From Streptomyces sp. CB03234 (GTDB lineage: Bacteria; Actinomycetota; Actinomycetes; Streptomycetales; Streptomycetaceae): a DNA stretch of 64,000 nt. Positions 60,733 through 64,000 of this stretch are shown one piece after another. The position numbers were made by a program, and so were the translations under genes. Location: the NCBI RefSeq assembly GCF_001905885.1, contig NZ_LIYH01000006.1, positions 124,001 to 188,000 on the forward strand, read 5' to 3'. Positions within the stretch are counted from its first letter, which is position 1, and each line of letters begins with the position of its first letter. Under the pieces are notes generated by a model. It worked only from the letters and a program-made list of their open reading frames with translations, searched no databases and was not told the DNA's origin.

Positions 60733-60834
60733 GCACGGTAACCGTGGGCGGGGCGTCCAGCCCGAGGGCGGTGGCCCGCACGGTAACCGTGGGCGGGGCG
60801 TCCAGCCCGAGGGCGGTGGCCCGCACGGTAACCG
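60728..60834. repeat. 45-bp tandem repeat at the edge of island B
   Basis: 2.4 identical-looking copies beginning GGCCCGCACGGTAACC, starting at 60728, 60773 and 60818. Each unit contains the near-palindrome CACGGTAACCGTG. Confidence 0.85.
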
Positions 60835-60907
60835 GACCAGCACGCCCACCCCCGGGACACGGCGAGCCCACACGCCCACCATGACCAGCACGCCCGCGAT
60901 GGTGGCC

Positions 60908-61600
60908 CTAGGCGTACGGGCCGCCCAGGGTCCAGGCCTGGTGCATGGCCGTGGCGAAGGCGGCTGCCAGTTTGTGCTCGCCCGACGGGCCGGGGTGGGT
61001 GCCGTCGTAGGTGTCGGTGTCGATGTCGTACGACTCCGGGGGCGAGGCCAGGAGGAGCGGGGAGCCGGGCTGGTCGAGGTCGGCGACGGACTTGGCCAGC
61101 AGCTCGTTGAAGCGGGCGCACTCGGCGGCGAAGGGCGCGTCGTAGCGGGCGCGTATGTTCGGTATCACCGGGAGCAGGACCGCCCGGACATGCGGGTTGG
61201 CGGCGCGGGCCTCGGCGATGAAGGAGCGGACGTTCCGGGACGTCTGCGTGCTGTCCGTGTAGAAGCCCAGGTCTATCAGTCCCAGGGACACCAGCAGCAC
61301 GTCCGCCTTCGTCGCGGCGACCGTCTCACCGATCACCGGCGCCATGTGCAGCCAGCCCTCGCCCCAGCCGGAGAGGTGCCTGCGGGCGTCGGCGGGGAAG
61401 GCGGGGTCGGCGTACGCGTGCGAGACGGGGGCGTCGGCGGCCGGGTCGTACAGCTCGGTGCGGGGGCCGACGATCTCGTACGGGCGGCCGTCGGAGGTCG
61501 CGTCGAGGTGCTGCCACATCCGGTAGCGCCAGGTGTAGTCGCCGGCGCGTCCGATGGTCATGGAGTCGCCGACGAACATGAAACGCATGGGGGTCATCAT
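60908..61600 (-). CDS. SGNH/GDSL-family hydrolase
   Basis: A 230-residue cytoplasmic or non-classically located esterase-type enzyme (no signal peptide). Block I GDSMTIG gives nucleophile Ser13; the Gly/Asn blocks are less clear (LVSLGLIDLGF). Block V DGTHPGPSGEH gives Asp and His. Similar Streptomyces proteins are annotated as GDSL-like lipases; substrate unknown. A start three codons downstream (MRFMFVGDS) is possible. Adjacent to island B. Confidence 0.87.
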   Translation of the reverse strand: MMTPMRFMFVGDSMTIGRAGDYTWRYRMWQHLDATSDGRPYEIVGPRTELYDPAADAPVSHAYADPAFPADARRHLSGWGEGWLHMAPVIGETVAATKADVLLVSLGLIDLGFYTDSTQTSRNVRSFIAEARAANPHVRAVLLPVIPNIRARYDAPFAAECARFNELLAKSVADLDQPGSPLLLASPPESYDIDTDTYDGTHPGPSGEHKLAAAFATAMHQAWTLGGPYA

Positions 61601-61647
61601 CGCCGACCGGGGCGCTGGTGTGCGATGTGACCATGGACACTGGGGGC

Positions 61648-62655
61648 ATGGTTTCGTTGCGTACGACGGTGGGTCTGGCCTCGGCCGTGGTGGTGCTGGC
61701 CGCCGCCGCCCCCGCCATGGCGGAAGACGGCGGGTTCACGATCGGGGACCCCCGGATCACCGAGTCGAGCGGCCTCGCGGCGAGCCGCGCCCACCCGGGC
61801 GTCTACTGGACGCACAACGACCAGGACGAGCCACGGGTGTTCGCCGTGGACGGCAGGACCGGCAAGACCGTCGCCACCGTCACCCTGCGCGGGGTCGGCA
61901 CGCCCCGTGACATGGAGGCGATCTCGGTCGGGGCGGACGGCCAGGTGTACGTGGGCGACATCGGGGACAACCTCGACGGCTCCTGGCAGCACGTCTGGAT
62001 CTACCGCTTCCCCGAGCCGGAGCGGCTGCGCGATCAGACCGTGGAGGCCACGCAGTACACGGTGACGTACGCCGACGGGCCCCGTAACGCCGAGGCGTTG
62101 ATGGTGCATCCGAAGACCGGGCGGGTCTACATCGCGTCGAAGAACGAGGACGGGGGCGGGCTGTACGAAGGTCCCGCCCGGCTGAGCGCCGATGGCCCGA
62201 ACGTGTTCCGGCGGATCGCCGAGGTGCCGTGGGTCACGGACGGGGCGTTCTCGCCGGACGGCGGGGAGCTGGTGTTGCGCGGCTACTTCAGTGCCCGGGC
62301 GTACGCCTGGAAGGACGGGCGGCCGGGCGAGGAGCGGCGGTTGAGCGCGCCGATCCAGCGGCAGGCGGAGTCGGTGACGTACGCGGTGGACGGGTCGGCG
62401 CTGATGTACGGCACGGAGGGGGCGAACAGCGAGGTGGTGCGCGTACCTCTGGAGTCGCGGCCCGCCCCGGACAGGAGCGGCTCCCCCGGTTCGGGCGGCA
62501 ACGGCGGGGCGTCGCCGGTGGATCCGGGCGCCGGCGGGGGCGAGGGCGCCGGCGAGGGCGCCGGCGGCGGCAACGCCACCGTGGGCGCCGTGGTGCTGGC
62601 CGGTGCCGCCGTGCTCGTACTGGTGTGGCGGCGCTCGCGACGCCCCAGGGGCTGA
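61648..62655 (+). CDS. Surface-anchored beta-propeller-like protein
   Basis: A 335-residue exported protein. The signal peptide is residues 1-26 (TTVGLASAVVVLAAAAPAMA). The mature domain of about 240 residues has repeated strands of propeller type (VYWTHNDQDEPRVFAVDGRTG, AISVGADGQVYVGDIGDN, EALMVHPKTGRVYIASKNED). A Gly/Ala/Glu-rich linker leads to a C-terminal membrane helix (VGAVVLAGAAVLVLVW) and a basic RRSRRPRG tail, anchoring it at the cell surface. Binding partner unknown. ATG 61648 is favoured over 61633 because it immediately precedes the signal sequence. Confidence 0.8.
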   Translation: MVSLRTTVGLASAVVVLAAAAPAMAEDGGFTIGDPRITESSGLAASRAHPGVYWTHNDQDEPRVFAVDGRTGKTVATVTLRGVGTPRDMEAISVGADGQVYVGDIGDNLDGSWQHVWIYRFPEPERLRDQTVEATQYTVTYADGPRNAEALMVHPKTGRVYIASKNEDGGGLYEGPARLSADGPNVFRRIAEVPWVTDGAFSPDGGELVLRGYFSARAYAWKDGRPGEERRLSAPIQRQAESVTYAVDGSALMYGTEGANSEVVRVPLESRPAPDRSGSPGSGGNGGASPVDPGAGGGEGAGEGAGGGNATVGAVVLAGAAVLVLVWRRSRRPRG

Positions 62656-62680
62656 GCGCGGGGCCCGGGCATGCGGTGTG

Positions 62681-62730
62681 GTCCGCGTCCGCCGGCCGCC
62701 TCACGGTCCGCGTCCGCCGGCCGCCTCACG
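62681..62730. repeat. 25-bp perfect tandem duplication
   Basis: GTCCGCGTCC followed by GCCGGCCGCCTCACG occurs twice without mismatch (62681-62705, 62706-62730). The second copy contains the stop codon of the TIGR04222-like gene. Confidence 0.9.
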
Positions 62731-63697
62731 GCCCGCCCCCTCCGCAGCCCCCGCCCCCGCCCCCGCCCCCGCCGCAGGCGCTCCCGCCGCCGCCGCCCGC
62801 GCCGCCGCAGCCGGCCGGGCCCGCGCAGGAGGTGCCGCCCCAGTCGGAGGTGGTGCCGCACCAGTAGGCGGCGCCGAGGCCGGGTGAGACACCGCCGGAG
62901 CCGAACGGGCTCTGCCGGGCGGCCCAGGTCTCGGGGGTGACCAGTGCGGTGAACTCCGGTTCCCTGGAGGCGGCCAGGCCGTAGAGGGCCACGGCGCCCA
63001 CAGGGGTGGCCGCCAGTGTGGTCAGGGTGTCGGACGACCGGGACGTCGGCGGGCGTTGCCGCTCGGCGCGCAGGGTGTCGAGCTTCCGGCGGACCTCGTC
63101 CGGTACGCGCGCGTGCACCGGCTTCAGCAGCCACGCCGGTACGGCTCCGATCGCGGACAGCAGCAGCCCGGCCCACCAGCGGTGCGGCGTGCCGAGGGCG
63201 AGTTCGCCCACGGTGAGGACCAGCGGCAGCACGGCTGCGATTCGCAGGAGGCGCCGCGCCCGGTACTGGCGGCGCAGCAGGGACGGGCTGACCAGGACGG
63301 ACTCGGTCTTCAGACGGTCGCCGACCGATTGCACCGCGCGGGTCGAGGCCGCTCGGGCCACCAGCTTCCCGAGGCGCTCGGTGCGGTGGATGCCCGCGGC
63401 CTGGATGACCGCCCTCTCGACGGCGTCCACCGTGTCGCCGGACGCGTCGTCGTGGCACGTGACCGTGCCGTCCTCCGCGACGGACAGCCGGCCCTGCCGC
63501 TTCATCCGGTAGAGCGCGATCGTCACCACGCGCCGGGGCCCGCCCGCCAGGAAGGCCAGCTCGTGGGCTGTCAGGTCCTCGCGGACCTGCACCGCGCGTT
63601 TCGTCTCCCGCCGTATCGCCGCCATCACGAGCAGGTGGTGGGCGAGCGCGCCGGCCACCACCACCAGCGCTGCGAGTTGGAGCACACCGGGCCACAT
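62726..63697 (-). CDS. TIGR04222-type membrane protein with Gly/Cys-rich tail
   Basis: A 323-residue protein: one N-terminal membrane helix (LQLAALVVVAGALAHHLLVM), a cytoplasmic domain beginning LTAHELAFLAGGPRRVVTIALYRM (hallmark of TIGR04222 proteins), two central helices (IAAVLPLVLTVGELAL and WWAGLLLSAIGAVPAWLL), and a C-terminal tail of Gly runs interrupted by Cys (CAGPAGCGGAGG). Function unknown; the tail is typical of the family. GGGGGA precedes the ATG at 63697. Confidence 0.87.
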   Translation of the reverse strand: MWPGVLQLAALVVVAGALAHHLLVMAAIRRETKRAVQVREDLTAHELAFLAGGPRRVVTIALYRMKRQGRLSVAEDGTVTCHDDASGDTVDAVERAVIQAAGIHRTERLGKLVARAASTRAVQSVGDRLKTESVLVSPSLLRRQYRARRLLRIAAVLPLVLTVGELALGTPHRWWAGLLLSAIGAVPAWLLKPVHARVPDEVRRKLDTLRAERQRPPTSRSSDTLTTLAATPVGAVALYGLAASREPEFTALVTPETWAARQSPFGSGGVSPGLGAAYWCGTTSDWGGTSCAGPAGCGGAGGGGGSACGGGGGGGGGCGGGGP

Positions 63698-63788
63698 GGC
63701 GTATCCCCCGTCAATCCCCCGTAATCCCCGTTGAAGGCGTTGTCCCCGCGGAGGGAGATCGGCAAGCGTGCCCGGTGTTTCGGCGAGG

Positions 63789-63819
63789 GGTGGGCCCGCG
63801 GAGGGGGCGCGGGCCCACC
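63789..63819. terminator. Perfect 12-bp hairpin terminator
   Basis: GGTGGGCCCGCG (63789-63800) pairs perfectly with 63808-63819 around GAGGGGG. It follows the stop of the gene at 63837 (minus strand), so it likely ends that transcript. Confidence 0.85.
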
Positions 63820-63836
63820 CGGTCACCGGGAAGTGC

Positions 63837-64000
63837 CTACTTCGGGCACTCCTTCCAGGCCAGCCGGTAGATCGTCTTGATGTCGGCGTCCGTGGAGTCC
63901 ATGGCGATGAAGCTGGTGGTCTTCGTCGGGTCGGAGGTGCCCGCGCTGACCCGCAGTTCGGTGTTGATGTTGAAGTTCCGCTTCACGCCGCAGGGCGCCC
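63837..64000 (-). CDS. 3' end of a gene running off the window (secreted-type protein)
   Basis: The last 53 codons of a minus-strand gene, ending in IYRLAWKECPK and TAG at 63837-63839. The visible part has two Cys (APCGVKRNF and KECPK) and a beta-rich, Thr/Ser-rich character (VSAGTSDPTKTTSFIAMDST), as in exported Streptomyces proteins. Its family cannot be named from this fragment. The codon usage is typical of neighbouring genes. Confidence 0.7.
   Translation of the reverse strand, partial: APCGVKRNFNINTELRVSAGTSDPTKTTSFIAMDSTDADIKTIYRLAWKECPK

Larger units (their letters stand above)
59095..60834. repeat. Repeat island B: mirror-symmetric non-coding composite E-H-H'-E'
   Basis: About 1.7 kb with the same plan as island A: E (59095-59226), H (59720-59838), spacer of about 299 bp, H' (60137-60256), E' (60601-60732), then 2.4 copies of a 45-bp unit (60728-60834). 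Left and right arms also share sequence between E and H, for example a block containing GCAGGGGGCGCGGCAG and one containing GGTTGGGGTTCAGGC in either orientation. No credible gene is found. The arms are more alike between islands than the spacers are. Confidence 0.85.

Noticed and set aside
60728..60834. CRISPR array
   Set aside because: The 45-bp units are directly adjacent with no variable spacers, and no cas gene is present.
59080..60880. Open frames of up to about 300 codons inside repeat island B
   Set aside because: Same reason as island A; translations simply repeat the palindrome sequences.

Overview
The window is a piece of a Streptomyces-type actinomycete chromosome. The base composition is very GC-rich with strong third-position G/C bias. 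The gene content also fits: a monocistronic groEL2 behind CIRCE operators, futalosine menaquinone genes (mqnB, mqnD), two XRE/DUF397 regulator pairs, Uma2 proteins, HelD and many genes with no leader sequence. From memory, the backbone order (csp, groEL2 ... murR-murQ ... csp, mqnD, mqnB, DUF2771 ... DUF3027 ... DUF2530, NCS2 permease, MarR, MFS) resembles the S. coelicolor SCO4295-SCO4345 interval. No tRNA, rRNA or CRISPR array was seen.

Layout. 0.2-3.2 kb: cold-shock protein, groEL2 with tandem CIRCE, a membrane protein. 3.3-4.94 kb: non-coding repeat island A. 5-9.4 kb: accessory genes (Uma2, winged-helix protein, SRPBCC, DUF397/XRE pair, two tiny ORFs, VapBC). 9.5-15.1 kb: an ABC exporter, then a murR-murQ-PTS operon for amino-sugar/MurNAc-6-P metabolism on the minus strand. 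15.1-19.1 kb: small conserved proteins, drug-efflux MFS, HD protein, mycothiol-dependent isomerase-like protein. 19.2-24.4 kb: collagen-like protein, CutC, and a copper locus with a CopA ATPase divergent from an exported protein across three CsoR-type operators. 24.5-34.5 kb: HelD, XPB helicase, two tiny secreted peptides, an XPB/WYL-like protein divergent from a membrane protein over a symmetric promoter, a HAD phosphatase. 34.6-39.8 kb: second cold-shock protein, mqnB-mqnD, lipoprotein, MFS, DUF3027. 40.5-52 kb: sacsin/GHKL-type ATPase, CtpE-like P-type ATPase, decayed DUF4239 gene, NCS2 permease, MarR-MFS pair. 52-59 kb: decayed GNAT gene, RNA 2',3'-cyclic phosphodiesterase, 28-residue membrane peptide, aldo/keto reductase, second Uma2, two MarR genes, AhpD-like protein, secreted hydrolase, second DUF397/XRE pair. 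59.1-60.8 kb: non-coding repeat island B. 60.9-64 kb: SGNH hydrolase, surface protein, TIGR04222-type membrane protein, start of another gene.

The most unusual structure is the pair of islands A (3315-4938) and B (59095-60834). Both have the same mirror-symmetric order E-H-H'-E'. E is a 132-133 bp extended palindrome ending in a possible four-way junction. H is a 119-120 bp palindrome with 24-bp inner arms. Differences between copies are often compensatory, so base pairing rather than coding appears to be preserved. The islands lie 55.8 kb apart and both border XRE/DUF397/Uma2 accessory genes.

Regulation visible in the sequence: two CIRCE sites, three CsoR-like boxes, paired TGAAA-N5/6-TTTCA-like sites at murR, a palindrome in front of each of two MarR genes, a VapBC operator-like repeat, and a -10 box 6-7 bp before the start codon (leaderless signature) at nine genes, including a perfectly symmetric divergent pair at 32.4 kb.
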